Shown here piece after piece: positions 42,318-50,794 of a stretch of DNA of 64,000 nucleotides. Below the pieces are notes generated by a model that saw nothing but the letters and a program-made list of their open reading frames with translations, was not told the DNA's origin and searched no databases. How positions within the stretch are numbered: position 1 is the stretch's first letter; every line of letters starts with the position of its first letter. Source of the stretch: Streptomyces rimosus. GTDB lineage: Bacteria > Actinomycetota > Actinomycetes > Streptomycetales > Streptomycetaceae. The DNA lies in assembly GCF_008704655.1 (NCBI RefSeq), contig NZ_CP023688.1:2170001-2234000 (forward strand), given 5' to 3'. Position numbers and translations under genes: made by a program.

Positions 42318-43280
42318 TCAGCCCGGCGTCTCCATCAGGGCGGTGACATAGGCGTCCAGCCGCTCCTCCACGACCCGCGTCGTCAGCTCTGTTCTGCCTG
42401 CCTTCCGCCATACCTGCGCCACCTCCCCCACCTCTTCCGAGGCGGCCAGCCCATCCCGCACCAGCCAGTACTTCCGCTCGCTCGCGTCCGCGGCCAGCGC
42501 TCCACCGGCCTCCTCGTACGCGTCGGCGAACCGCAGCCCCCACGCCGGTCCGTGCAGCAGCGCGAGAGTGGTCGCGCAGTGCGCCACATCGAGATCCGCC
42601 GGGCCCCAAGAAGTCGCCGCCCAGTCAACAACGCCGGAGATCCGGGCATCCGCCGCCCCCGTGGGCGGCACGTCGAACAGCACATTTCCGGGCTGGAAGT
42701 CCCGGTGCAGAAATCGCCCTTCATAGGGTGGCGCGGGCCTGCGGATCACGTCGATCGCCGCGGCCCATACCCCCTCGTCGGCCCCCTCCGGAACCACGAC
42801 ACTCTCGGGGGTCGTCAACGCCACATACTCCCGGGGCCGCTCGATGGGCCGCACCGCATGGATGGCGACGAGCTGACGGGCCAGCAGGGAAAGGCGCGTC
42901 TCCAAGCCCTCGTCGTCGAGGACCGTCCGGCCCTCCAGATGCGTCATCAGAAGCGACGGATACTCGCAATGCGCGGCGGCCGGATCAACCGCGACGAGCC
43001 CAGGAGCCGGCACACCGGTCCCCGCAAGCAGGTTCAGGGCGCCGGTCTCCCTACTCAACCAGTCCTCGGCGTACCCCACGTAGAACGGGTCGACAAAGGT
43101 CCGAAGCACCAGTTCACGGGTGCCCCCGTCTCGCGTGCCAATGGTCAGCCTCCGCATTTCGGCGGTAATTCCGCCATACAGAGCCTCGGCCCTGACGACC
43201 CGTTCACCAACCTCCAGGTGCCGACTCACCCAAGCCAACGCCAACGGCCGAACGTCCCCCACCTCGTCGTGGTCAGTCAT
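42318..43280 (-). CDS. Phosphotransferase of the APH/choline-kinase family
   Basis: A 320-residue protein of the aminoglycoside phosphotransferase fold. The catalytic loop FLHRDFQPGNVLFD and the metal-binding segment GVVDWAATSWGP are intact. Family members phosphorylate aminoglycosides, choline, homoserine and other small molecules, so resistance should not be assumed. ATG 43280 was used. It ends close to the 15-base tandem array. Confidence 0.85.
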   Translation of the reverse strand: MTDHDEVGDVRPLALAWVSRHLEVGERVVRAEALYGGITAEMRRLTIGTRDGGTRELVLRTFVDPFYVGYAEDWLSRETGALNLLAGTGVPAPGLVAVDPAAAHCEYPSLLMTHLEGRTVLDDEGLETRLSLLARQLVAIHAVRPIERPREYVALTTPESVVVPEGADEGVWAAAIDVIRRPAPPYEGRFLHRDFQPGNVLFDVPPTGAADARISGVVDWAATSWGPADLDVAHCATTLALLHGPAWGLRFADAYEEAGGALAADASERKYWLVRDGLAASEEVGEVAQVWRKAGRTELTTRVVEERLDAYVTALMETPG

Positions 43281-43979
43281 CGTGCCACCTCATCATCCGG
43301 ACATCAGCACGCGCAAAGAGCTTCCGTTGGGAGGGTGACGGCACCACTGAAGCGCTGCTCTGCTCCTCGCTCAGCCATCGCAGGCACTCGCATCGAGGCT
43401 TCGAAGCAGGGGGCGAAGCCGGGTGAGGCCGGGTGAGGCCGGGTTATTGACTGGCGTCACCGGCTCACCGCGAAGAAGACGAACAGGTACATCACCCAGC
43501 TCGGAGGGCGAACCCGATCCGGCACGGGCATCGTGCTTCCCACGGGGAATCTCCCCGCCCACATCGGCAACCCGGCATCCGGAAGAAACGGCACCCCGTA
43601 CCCCCGGGCTCATGCCCACCACCGCCTACACCGCGTTCGTCGCCCCTGCCCCGGCGTACCTGAAAACCATCACCCCGGGTGTCTCGCCACCCACCTCTCC
43701 CGACCAGACAACGCGCTCAACGCGGCCACCGGAGATAGGTTCCGGCCGGCCGATCGGGCGCGGACAATGGCGGGCACTCCCTGAAGCCCCCACACCCCCA
43801 CCCGACGCACATCCAAAACCCGCCTAGCGCACACCCACCCCACCCAGCCCCACCCGACACCCACCCACCACACACCCGAACCCGACCCACCACCCACCCA
43901 AAAACCCACCCAACCCCCGCTCACCCCCACCCGGCGCACAGCCGGCGCCCCCGAGGCGCCAGCACCGGCGCGTGCTCCG
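43281..43979. other. Long gap with degenerate sequence
   Basis: About 700 bases. The middle contains a possible gene remnant (43437-43784). From about 43785 to 43935 the plus strand is a nearly pure C/A tract built of CCCAC and ACCC runs. GGGTGAGGCC is repeated near 43421-43440. Nothing here supports a complete gene. Confidence 0.5.
43437..43784 (+). pseudogene. Possible gene remnant, start missing
   Basis: A 116-codon open frame without a normal start codon. Its first 60 residues look protein-like (DWRHRLTAKKTNRYITQLGG, then GTGIVLPTGNLPAHIGNP), unlike the Arg/Pro noise of other spurious frames here. Directly upstream, the repeated GGGTGAGGCC puts a stop in frame. It may be the rest of a gene damaged by the small duplication. 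A start at GTG 43533 would give only 83 residues. I recognise no family. Confidence 0.3.
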
Positions 43980-44435
43980 TCAGCCCATGTCGCGCTTCCG
44001 TACGGCGAGGTAATTCAGTATCCCGGTCACCCGGTCCCGGGACTCGTCGGCGACGTCCATGGCTTCCACGCAGGTCCAGTACATCCCTTCCTCGTCCGCC
44101 GCGCAGACCACTCCCACCAACGCCTCGCACACCTCGCCGAGCAGCCAGGACAGGCCCCGCAGCGCCGCCTGGGTGTCCCGTACCTCGGACAGCTGGGCCG
44201 CCCGCGGCCCGCCGGTCCGCGGTGCCGGGATCAGCAGGGCCGCGCTCGTCCTCCCTCCCGCATCACCCAATCCCCGCGCCCGGGACCGCACTTCGTGCGG
44301 CCCGGATATCGCGAGATGGCTGCCCACTGCCTCGGCCAGGACCTGCGCCTGCCACGCTTCGACGACGATCTCCTCGACCGTCCGCGCCTGCGCCAGTCCG
44401 CGCCGACTGGCCGCGATGATGCGCACCGCGTCCAT
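43980..44435 (-). CDS. Conserved Streptomyces protein, probably DUF6099
   Basis: A 151-residue protein that I recall as the DUF6099 type: start MDAVRIIAASRRGLAQARTV, then VVEAWQAQVLAEAVGSHLA. It is mostly helical, without signal peptide or membrane helix. It lies upstream... in transcription order it follows mazG-like 44568 on the same strand after a 132-base gap that holds a less GC-rich promoter region and a DnaA-box-like site. The function is unknown. Confidence 0.75.
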   Translation of the reverse strand: MDAVRIIAASRRGLAQARTVEEIVVEAWQAQVLAEAVGSHLAISGPHEVRSRARGLGDAGGRTSAALLIPAPRTGGPRAAQLSEVRDTQAALRGLSWLLGEVCEALVGVVCAADEEGMYWTCVEAMDVADESRDRVTGILNYLAVRKRDMG

Positions 44436-44535
44436 CCGCGCCCCCTCCCTCAGACCACGTCAGCTTCGCCGCATCTACCTGCCACTACCCAGCGTGAACT
44501 TCAAAGGCCCAAAAGGCCAGAGGAATTCGCAAATC

Positions 44536-44544
44536 TGTGGACAA
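44536..44544 (-). promoter_or_regulatory. DnaA-box-like sequence
   Basis: TTGTCCACA on the minus strand matches the Streptomyces DnaA box exactly, 100 bases upstream of the DUF6099-type gene. One isolated box can arise by chance, or may be a titration or regulation site. There is no cluster of boxes, so it is not an origin. Confidence 0.35.
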
Positions 44545-44567
44545 CCAAGACGATGTGGAAAGATCCT

Positions 44568-44921
44568 TCACTCCATAGAGTGACGATTGGCTCGTTCGGT
44601 CCCCTTCACCGGGAAGCGTGTCTCGTTGCGCTCGATCTTCGCGGCCAGCGCCCGCAGCACATCGATGTCCAGGACGTCGCAGAACTGCAGCAGGTAGGCC
44701 AGCACATCGGCGACCTCGTCCTCGACCCGGCCGGCCGTCGTCGCGTCGGTCATGACCTTCGCCGACTCCTCCGGCGTCAACCACTGGAAAATCTCGACAA
44801 GTTCGGAGGCTTCGACGCTGAGCGCCGCCGCCAGGTTCTTCGGGGTGTGGTACTGGCCCCAGTCCCGGGCGGCCGCGAAGTCCGCCAGCCGCCGCTGCAA
44901 CGCATGAAGATCTTCACTCAT
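44568..44921 (-). CDS. MazG-like nucleotide pyrophosphohydrolase
   Basis: A 117-residue MazG-type all-alpha NTP pyrophosphohydrolase. The metal-binding residues are in LSVEASELVEIFQW (ExxxE) and EDEVADVLAYLLQF (ExxxD). It probably hydrolyses dCTP, dUTP or a damaged nucleotide to the monophosphate. ATG 44921 overlaps the ATPase stop (ATGA), so it is co-translated with that protein. Confidence 0.92.
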   Translation of the reverse strand: MSEDLHALQRRLADFAAARDWGQYHTPKNLAAALSVEASELVEIFQWLTPEESAKVMTDATTAGRVEDEVADVLAYLLQFCDVLDIDVLRALAAKIERNETRFPVKGTERANRHSME

Positions 44922-46378
44922 ACTCCTAGGTGTAGCACCTGCACCCCGGGCAGCCCGTCGGCGACCGCCGCGTCCCGTACCGTCGCCAGCAGCCGGACGT
45001 GCCCCCGCCCCACCATCCGCACGGCGAGCTCCAGCAACGCGCGCGTCTGCCGGTCATCAAGGCTCCGGTCCATTCCGTCCGCCATCAGCCCCAGCACCTG
45101 GCGGGCGGACAGCACCTCGCCCACCGGATCCATCGCCAGCACCTCCGGCCCCGTCAGGAGCACCAGCGCGAGCGCGACGTAACGCAGTTCCCCGTCCCCG
45201 AGCTGTTCCAGCGGCATCGCCGGCAGAGCGCCGCGCTCGACCAGCGCCCGCATGCCGACCTTCCCCGCGAGCTCCACCGGTTCGGCCCGCAGCCCCTCGA
45301 CCGGCCCGGCACAACCGTCGCGCACCGCCTCGACCAGTACGGCATGCCGCCGTGCGCACTCCCGGCTCGTCCGCCCCAGCACGGCGGGGAGGTTGTCGCA
45401 CGCCGTACGCAGTCGCCCGTCGCCGGCGGACCACCCCCAGCTCCCCTGCGAGGTACCCCCGTCATCCGCCATCCCGTCGCCACCGGCCGCAACTGCGAAC
45501 CCTCCCGACAGAGCCCCCTCAACTCGCACACCAGCCCCCGTACCACCCCCGGCCTCACCAGTCCCCCCGGTGCCACCGCCCCCCGTACGACCACCCCCGC
45601 GACCACCGGCCGCACGAGAACCACCCCCACGACCACCGCCCCCGGAGCCACCTCCACCACCATTTCCAGCCCCTCCCCCGGAACCACCCCCGTTCCCGGA
45701 ACCACCCGCCTCCGCACCACCCCCCGCACCCGCGCCTCCCCCAGGCCCGGCCCCGCGCATCACCTCCGGTCGTGGATCGCACGCGAACACCGACCGGAGC
45801 GCCACCACCATCTGCTCCGCCGCCGCCAGCACCAGCCGCTGCCCCGCCGTCTTGCCCGCGACGCGCAACGGCAGCAGTGCCGTACCGAGCCGGTCGTCGG
45901 GCAGCGGCGCGCGCGTCACCGGCGTCGACCCGGCCGTGTACCAGGCGGCCTGGACCGCACGCCGGGCAGGGTCCGTCAACGCCGTGGACAGGAGGGTCTC
46001 GCCGCCACCGGTCAGCCGCTCGCCGACGATGCGCAGCTCCGGCTCGGCCTGTACGGCGACATCGAGCCGGACGGGGCCGACCGGCCCGTCGACCGTGCAG
46101 CCGATACGGAACCCGCGTCTCCCCTGCTCATCGGGGCGCGCCCACGCCGGTACGCAGCCGGCCGCGCCGCCGGGGGCCACCCCCACGGCCCAGCCGAGCC
46201 GGGCGCCGCTGCCGAGCCGCGCGAGGATCTCGTACGCCTGGAGCACGCTGGACTTGCCGCTGCCGCTGGGGCCGGTCAGCAGCGTCAGCGGGCCCAGCGG
46301 GACGGTCGCACCGCGATGCGACTTGAAGGCGGACAGACGTAATTCGGTGACCGCCGGACGCACACTTTCCGTGTCCAT
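44918..46378 (-). CDS. RecF/SMC-like AAA ATPase with Gly-rich insert
   Basis: A 486-residue ATPase of the ABC/SMC-like 'AAA_21' type. The N-terminus has the Walker A LLTGPSGSGKSSVLQAYE. The C-terminal half carries LEQLGDGELRYVALALVLL (signature) and EVLAMDPVGEVLS in place of the Walker B. Between the halves, about residues 205-285, lies a Gly-rich, near-repetitive insert (GGGSGGGAG-type) encoded around 45530-45760. The insert occupies the place of the coiled coil or lid of related proteins. Translation is coupled to mazG downstream. Pairs of such ATPases with small nucleases or NTPases can be defence systems, but this pair is widespread in Streptomyces as far as I recall. Confidence 0.82.
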   Translation of the reverse strand: MDTESVRPAVTELRLSAFKSHRGATVPLGPLTLLTGPSGSGKSSVLQAYEILARLGSGARLGWAVGVAPGGAAGCVPAWARPDEQGRRGFRIGCTVDGPVGPVRLDVAVQAEPELRIVGERLTGGGETLLSTALTDPARRAVQAAWYTAGSTPVTRAPLPDDRLGTALLPLRVAGKTAGQRLVLAAAEQMVVALRSVFACDPRPEVMRGAGPGGGAGAGGGAEAGGSGNGGGSGGGAGNGGGGGSGGGGRGGGSRAAGGRGGGRTGGGGTGGTGEAGGGTGAGVRVEGALSGGFAVAAGGDGMADDGGTSQGSWGWSAGDGRLRTACDNLPAVLGRTSRECARRHAVLVEAVRDGCAGPVEGLRAEPVELAGKVGMRALVERGALPAMPLEQLGDGELRYVALALVLLTGPEVLAMDPVGEVLSARQVLGLMADGMDRSLDDRQTRALLELAVRMVGRGHVRLLATVRDAAVADGLPGVQVLHLGV

Positions 46379-46432
46379 ACGAGGACGCTAGGCAACCGGC
46401 GCACGCAAAACCGTTACGGCTGGGAAGCCTTC

Positions 46433-46822
46433 CTACGATCGGGGTACGGCACCGGCCGGCGGCTCGGCCACCTCGGTACCGACGGGCGTCAGCAGGAAGA
46501 CGTTGGTGTCGACCCGGTGCATGCCGCTGGCGAGCCCGAAGACGACTCCGCTGGAGAAGTCCAGGATGCGTTTGGCCACGTCGGCGTCGGCGCTGCTGAG
46601 GTCGAGCAGCACCGGGATCTGCGCCATCAGGTACTCGGCGACCTCGCGCGCGTCGGCGAAGGTCTGCACCCGGATGACGACGAACCGCCGCATCTCCTCG
46701 CCCGGTTCCTCCTCGGGCAGGGCACGGTGGTCGGGCCATGAAGGCCATTCACTGCCGCTGCGAAGGGGAACGACCTCGGCGAGCCCTTCCCACTGTTCGT
46801 CGGTGGCGTCGGGCCGGTTCAC
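46433..46822 (-). CDS. SepF-like cell division protein
   Basis: A 129-residue protein with a SepF domain: RFVVIRVQTFADAREVAEYL, then PVLLDLSSADADVAKRILDF, SSGVVFGL and TNVFLLTP. SepF anchors FtsZ to the membrane; Streptomyces has additional SepF-like proteins (SflA, SflB) which modulate this. The N-terminal 50 residues lack an obvious membrane-binding amphipathic helix. GTG 46822 was selected because GGGAGAG is 8 bases upstream. The upstream part of the frame is not conserved-looking. It diverges from corA. Confidence 0.85.
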   Translation of the reverse strand: MNRPDATDEQWEGLAEVVPLRSGSEWPSWPDHRALPEEEPGEEMRRFVVIRVQTFADAREVAEYLMAQIPVLLDLSSADADVAKRILDFSSGVVFGLASGMHRVDTNVFLLTPVGTEVAEPPAGAVPRS

Positions 46823-47045
46823 CGAATCACCTCTCCCGGAGGGGCACTGAACAACTTCGGTATCTGCATCGCGCAATTGTAGGGATACCCGCATATACGT
46901 CTTCGGGTGCGACACACGGATGGCGTCACTTGCTCCCTCCATCCTGCACCATGGCCACTGAGCAGTGGCGTCACCCTGGGCATATATCCTGCGTCGAGTT
47001 CCCGTGTTCCTGTTCACCCCATCTGTCACGGAGGTCGGTTCCGCC

Positions 47046-48206
47046 ATGAGCACTGATCCTCCCGGCCGCGGGCTGCGCGCCTTGCGCGGTCTGCGCAAGC
47101 CCGCGAAGAAGCGGACCGCGTCCACCACCCCGCCGGCGGACGCCGCGCCGGACGCTCCGGCTCCGGATACCGGTTCCGCATCCGTCGGCAGTGTCATCAA
47201 CGCCACGCTTTACCGCGACGGCTATCGCCTCAGTACCCACGAAACTCTCGCCGACACCTTCCGTAACCTGCGCACCACTGCCGGTTCCATGGCCTGGATC
47301 GGCCTGCACCGGCCGTCGTCCTCCGAATTGGTCACCCTCGCCTCGGAATTCGACCTTCACCCGCTGGCGGTCGAAGACGCGCTGGAGGCCCATCAACGGC
47401 CGAAACTGGAGCGTTACGGCGAGACGCTCTTCGTCGTCCTGCGTGCCGCCCGTTACCTCGACGATCCCGAAGAGGTCGACTTCGGTGAGCTGCACGTCTT
47501 CGTGGGCCCCGATTTCGTCATCACCGTACGCCACGGCGGCGCCCCCGACCTGCCTTCCGTGCGCCGCCGCATGGAGGCCACCCCGGAACTGCTCAAGCGC
47601 GGCCCCGAGGCGGTCCTGTACGCGATCCTCGACGCGGTCGTCGACGATTTCGCGCCGGTGGTCGCCGGTGTCCAGAACGACATCGACGAGATCGAGACGG
47701 AGGTCTTCGGCGGCGATCCGCGGGTCTCCCGCCGTATCTACGAGCTCTCCCGCGAGGTCGTGGAATTCCAGCGCGCCACCCGCCCGCTGAACGGCATGCT
47801 GGAAAGCCTCACCGCCGGCTTCGAGAAATACGGCATCGACGAAGAACTCCGCCGCTACCTCCGCGACGTCGCCGACCACGCCACCCACACCACCGAACGC
47901 GTCGACGGCTTCCGCCAGGCCCTCCAGGACATCCTCACCGTCAACGCCACCCTGGTGAACCAGCAACAGAACGCCGAGATGCGAGCCCTGGCGGAAGCCG
48001 GCTTCGAACAGAACGAGGAGATCAAGAAGATCTCCTCGTGGGCGGCCATCCTCTTCGCCCCCACCCTGGTCGGCACCATCTACGGCATGAACTTCGATCA
48101 CATGCCGGAGTTGCACTGGGCACTCGGCTACCCCTTCGCCATCGTCCTGATGGCGATCGTATGTACTGGTTTGTACGTCATCTTCAAGCGCCGGGATTGG
48201 CTCTGA
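47046..48206 (+). CDS. corA: CorA-type magnesium/metal transporter
   Basis: A 386-residue CorA channel. The N-terminal domain is soluble, with a Thr/Pro/Ala-rich start. The second-last membrane helix ends in YGMNFDHMPEL, the CorA selectivity motif GMN, followed by the last helix and IFKRRDWL. Transport moves Mg2+ (or Co2+/Ni2+) inward. From about 48025 onward the gene is duplicated at 61158 and its codons become less GC-rich (for example GTA TGT ACT GGT TTG), suggesting that the 3' end was supplied by the inserted island. Confidence 0.95.
   Translation: MSTDPPGRGLRALRGLRKPAKKRTASTTPPADAAPDAPAPDTGSASVGSVINATLYRDGYRLSTHETLADTFRNLRTTAGSMAWIGLHRPSSSELVTLASEFDLHPLAVEDALEAHQRPKLERYGETLFVVLRAARYLDDPEEVDFGELHVFVGPDFVITVRHGGAPDLPSVRRRMEATPELLKRGPEAVLYAILDAVVDDFAPVVAGVQNDIDEIETEVFGGDPRVSRRIYELSREVVEFQRATRPLNGMLESLTAGFEKYGIDEELRRYLRDVADHATHTTERVDGFRQALQDILTVNATLVNQQQNAEMRALAEAGFEQNEEIKKISSWAAILFAPTLVGTIYGMNFDHMPELHWALGYPFAIVLMAIVCTGLYVIFKRRDWL
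48025..48067. other. Proposed left attachment site (attL) inside corA
   Basis: AGAAGATCTCCTC (48025-48037) and a 23-base block at 48045-48067 recur identically at 61158-61170 and 61178-61200. Upstream of each pair the sequences are unrelated, so the crossover point of the insertion lies at or near this block. Integration into 3' gene ends that restores the gene is typical of tyrosine recombinases. Confidence 0.65.
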
Positions 48207-48251
48207 GTAATCGGCGTCAGCACAAGCGCGCTGCGGGTCGAACACCGCAGC

Positions 48252-48273
48252 GGGGTGCGCGCGGCGCGCCCCC
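48252..48273 (+). terminator. Hairpin after corA, matched at 61384
   Basis: GGGG and a GC run pair with the following GC run and CCCC. The same place in the orphan copy (61384-61405) forms a hairpin with different bases, so the structure is kept while the sequence changes. Probably a corA terminator. Confidence 0.5.
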
Positions 48274-48307
48274 TTCAGGCCGCTGGGGAGAATCCGGGGA
48301 GAATGAG

Positions 48308-48328
48308 CTCGGCCGGTCTCCGGCCGAG
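48308..48328. terminator. Second hairpin after corA
   Basis: A perfect 9-bp stem (48308-48316 with 48320-48328) and a 3-base loop. It lies between the convergent corA and recombinase remnant. Confidence 0.7.
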
Positions 48329-48385
48329 ACAGCCGTGGATCGCCACTCACCAGATCACATCCAGCCCGGCGACGAACGCCCTACG

Positions 48386-48847
48386 TCACCAAGAGTGATG
48401 ACCGAACCGAAAGGACAGCATGGTAGGGCTCGAATGACCGAGCCAACGTGCCAGCGTGACCATGGACCCGCCGGCTTCGAGAACAATCGAGGCATAGGTA
48501 TGCCGAAGGACGTGGAAGCCGTCCTTCCGGGAAACCCGCCACCGTCCGCCCTTTTCCCGCACGGGGATGACACCGGCCGCAGCCAGAGTTGGCTTCCAGA
48601 CCTCGACGTTGAAGATGTCGGCGCGTACAGCGTTACCGTAAGTCGTGGTCAACATCAGGGGGAACGTCTTCGCCTCCCGCTCGGGCTCGGGGCCCTCCCC
48701 AGGGCAACTCGATTTCGAAGGGACAGGATGCTCTGCGAAGTGCTCGGCCGGCTCGGAAGCAACCGACTGAGGCATATCCGCAATCCGGGTCTTGCCGCCC
48801 TTGGGCAAGGTGAAGTACCCATCAGCCGCGCCAGGGCCGCAAGACAC
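48386..48847 (-). pseudogene. Truncated tyrosine recombinase (integrase)
   Basis: A 153-codon frame with the C-terminal part of a Streptomyces-type phage integrase: LPKGGKTR at the start, EVWKPTLAAAGV, then the catalytic box DGFHVLRHTYASIVLEAGG (His-x-x-Arg) and ARWLGHSSPTM. The N-terminal arm-binding and core domains are missing. The final segment reads SFRFGHH where the nucleophilic Tyr should stand, and the frame stops soon after, so the protein should be inactive. It lies next to the left copy of the duplicated corA end, as expected for an integrase beside its att site. Confidence 0.8.
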
Positions 48848-49459
48848 GAAGCCCGGGGCAGTCAGCAGAGCTGCACCTGGGAAATGACAGGGAATGCGGG
48901 GATGGGTGACGCAACTCAGGCCGGTGCGCCGTCCGCCCCGGACACATACAAACGATCAGGACGTGGGGGATCGCGGACGACTACTCGGCCTGGGAGGTAA
49001 GTTGTCACCTCGAAACACGGCGTCGGGTCCCCGGAACGGGCACCGACGGAACCCGAACAGGGTGGAGACCCCTCGGCGTCCGTGCAACGCGGCAACTCAC
49101 GCACCCACCCGCGCCCCGCCGAACCCGCTCCGCCGAAGGCCCGCGCTGAGCGCCCCGGCCTTCGGCGGAGCGGTAGCCCTCGGCTCGGAGGCCGCCGACC
49201 GCACGGGATGTCACGTGTTTCTCTCGTCCGGGAACCTCATTGTCGAACTGGTCGCTGACGGTTGGCCCGAGGCCGGCGCAGAGGGCCTCACCGAGGCGGT
49301 TGGGCCCAGCTGCCGGGGCATGAACAGCCACCTGCCCGACGGAGTACCGGCCGCGCTGGGTCGCCCGCCCCCGAGCCGGCCAGGCGTCGGCGGCCACAGG
49401 AGGCCGCCCCGTACGCGCGGGGACCGCGTCCCCGGCCATCGCCCCGCGGCCGACCGCGG
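48848..49459. other. Gap inside the island, no gene seen
   Basis: About 600 bases between the recombinase remnant and folE. Open frames lack motifs and ribosome sites. The long perfect inverted repeat at 49125-49173 is the only clear structure. The stretch may be decayed element DNA. Confidence 0.5.
49125..49173. repeat. Perfect 17-bp inverted repeat
   Basis: Arms 49125-49141 and 49157-49173 pair without a mismatch; loop 15 bases. It is the strongest stem in the left part of the island. It may be the terminator of the leftward folE operon, 290 bases past the folE stop, or a remnant of a mobile sequence. Confidence 0.8.
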
Positions 49460-50050
49460 TCACTTCACCCCGAGCTGGGCGAAGAGTTCCGCCCGGGCAC
49501 GCTCCGACTGGTCGAACACCCCACGGAAAATGGATGACGACATCGTCGAAGGCGTACGGATACCGCGCATGGTCATGCAGAGATGTTCACCCCGCCCCAT
49601 CACGGCCAAGTCATTCGTCCCGGTGATGTCGGAGATCTCGTCTGCGATGTCGACCACGAGTCGTTCCTGTACCTGCAATTTGTGTGCGTGCTTGTGCGCG
49701 ATACGGGCGAACTTCGAGAGTCCGAGCAGTACCCCGCCGGACTTGTAGGCCACAGTCAGGTCACAGCTGAACGGAAGCAAGTGGTGTTCGCACAACGACC
49801 AGACGGTCATGCCCGAGACCATGACCGTCTGGCCCAGGGTACTGCTCTCGAACAGGGTATCCACCTTTCCGGCGTCGTACTCCACGAACTCCTTCCACCA
49901 TTTGGCATAACGTCGCGGAGTCTCGCGGAGTCCTTCGCGGGTGGGGTCCTCCCCGATTTCGATCAGAATCTGCCGGGCCAGCTCTTCGAGCCGGACGGCG
50001 TCGACGGATACGTCGACCGCTTCCTGCCTTTCCCAGGCGGCTTTCACCAT
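49460..50050 (-). CDS. folE: GTP cyclohydrolase I
   Basis: A 196-residue GTP cyclohydrolase I. It converts GTP to dihydroneopterin triphosphate, the first step to 7-deazaguanines and to folate. Zinc ligands Cys87 and His90 (in LCEHHLLPF) and Cys158 (in RGEHLCMTM) are visible. ATG 50050 shares its A with the queE stop (TGATG). Being fused to a queE-queD-queC run rather than to folate genes marks it as a pathway-dedicated copy. Its codons are less GC-rich than those of region 4 (for example TTG, GTA, ACA), in line with transfer. Confidence 0.93.
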   Translation of the reverse strand: MVKAAWERQEAVDVSVDAVRLEELARQILIEIGEDPTREGLRETPRRYAKWWKEFVEYDAGKVDTLFESSTLGQTVMVSGMTVWSLCEHHLLPFSCDLTVAYKSGGVLLGLSKFARIAHKHAHKLQVQERLVVDIADEISDITGTNDLAVMGRGEHLCMTMRGIRTPSTMSSSIFRGVFDQSERARAELFAQLGVK

Positions 50051-50784
50051 CACACACCCCTGCGGTTCCCCCACGCCTGCACATGGATACGGGTCGACAT
50101 GTTCCACCGCCGGGCGACGACGGCGTCGGCGAGCGACGACATATGGCGGGTCAGCGTCTCCTGGTCCTGCCCCTCCGGCATGATCCAGACGGATTCCAGG
50201 CCGTGGCGCGCGACAATGGCGTCGACCTCTTCGAGATCAGCCGGGCCACGGCAGACGAACTTGAAAGCCGCGCCACCGGTGGCGTTCAGGGCCCGCAACG
50301 CGACCGGTACCACCGTCCGTTCCGGCCCCATACCGCTGTGCCGCAATTTGGGCGAGACGTTGAAGCGGGCTTGCGTCGCCGTCAATGCGGGCGATGGCGC
50401 GATGGTCCCGTTGGTTTCGATCTCGACGGATACCCCGCTCTCCTTCAGCATGTGGCACAGGAGCGTCACGGTCTGCTGCTGCTGGAGTGGTTCACCACCG
50501 GAGATGACGACCAGCCGGACATCCATGGCCCTGAGCCGGTCCGCCACATCGACGACGTGCATGGCGTGCAATTCGGCCTTCGGATCGTACGCCGTGCCCT
50601 CGTTGCTCTGCCCGGTCCAGTCCCAGGTGTACGGCGTATCGCACCAGGTACAGGTCAGATTGCAGCCGCCGAGCCGGACGAAGGAACAGATGCGTCCCAT
50701 GGAGGGGCCCTCGCCCTGAATCGTCGGGCCGAAGATTTCATTGACGACGATCTTCCGGCCGCGTGTCGTCTCCTGCCGGCTCAT
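50050..50784 (-). CDS. queE: 7-carboxy-7-deazaguanine synthase (radical SAM)
   Basis: A 244-residue QueE. It contracts the ring of 6-carboxytetrahydropterin to 7-carboxy-7-deazaguanine using SAM and a 4Fe-4S cluster. Cluster ligands Cys41, Cys45, Cys48 (CNLTCTWC) and the start NEIFGPTIQGEGPSMGR are typical. The SAM-binding SGGEPL lies downstream. ATG 50784 was chosen; it is 10 bases after the queD stop and AGGAGA is close upstream. The order queC-queD-queE-folE matches the preQ0 pathway. Confidence 0.95.
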   Translation of the reverse strand: MSRQETTRGRKIVVNEIFGPTIQGEGPSMGRICSFVRLGGCNLTCTWCDTPYTWDWTGQSNEGTAYDPKAELHAMHVVDVADRLRAMDVRLVVISGGEPLQQQQTVTLLCHMLKESGVSVEIETNGTIAPSPALTATQARFNVSPKLRHSGMGPERTVVPVALRALNATGGAAFKFVCRGPADLEEVDAIVARHGLESVWIMPEGQDQETLTRHMSSLADAVVARRWNMSTRIHVQAWGNRRGV

Positions 50785-50794
50785 CGCACCGTTC

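Noticed and set aside
42318..43280. Aminoglycoside resistance gene
   Set aside because: Only the general APH fold motifs are seen. Most chromosomal members of this family have other substrates.
42219..43436. Long plus-strand open frame beginning with repeated MLRSW units
   Set aside because: It is the mirror of the phosphotransferase gene on the minus strand and its start comes from the 15-base tandem repeat. No ribosome site or family motif.
43520..43570. CRISPR-like look of a GGGGAATCTCCCC segment
   Set aside because: A single short hairpin, not repeated with spacers and no cas genes.
44536..44544. Replication origin suggested by a perfect DnaA box
   Set aside because: Only one box, no AT-rich unwinding region and no dnaA or dnaN genes.
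48894..49748. Plus-strand frame spanning the gap and folE
   Set aside because: It runs antisense through folE, has no ribosome site, and its translation is low-complexity.
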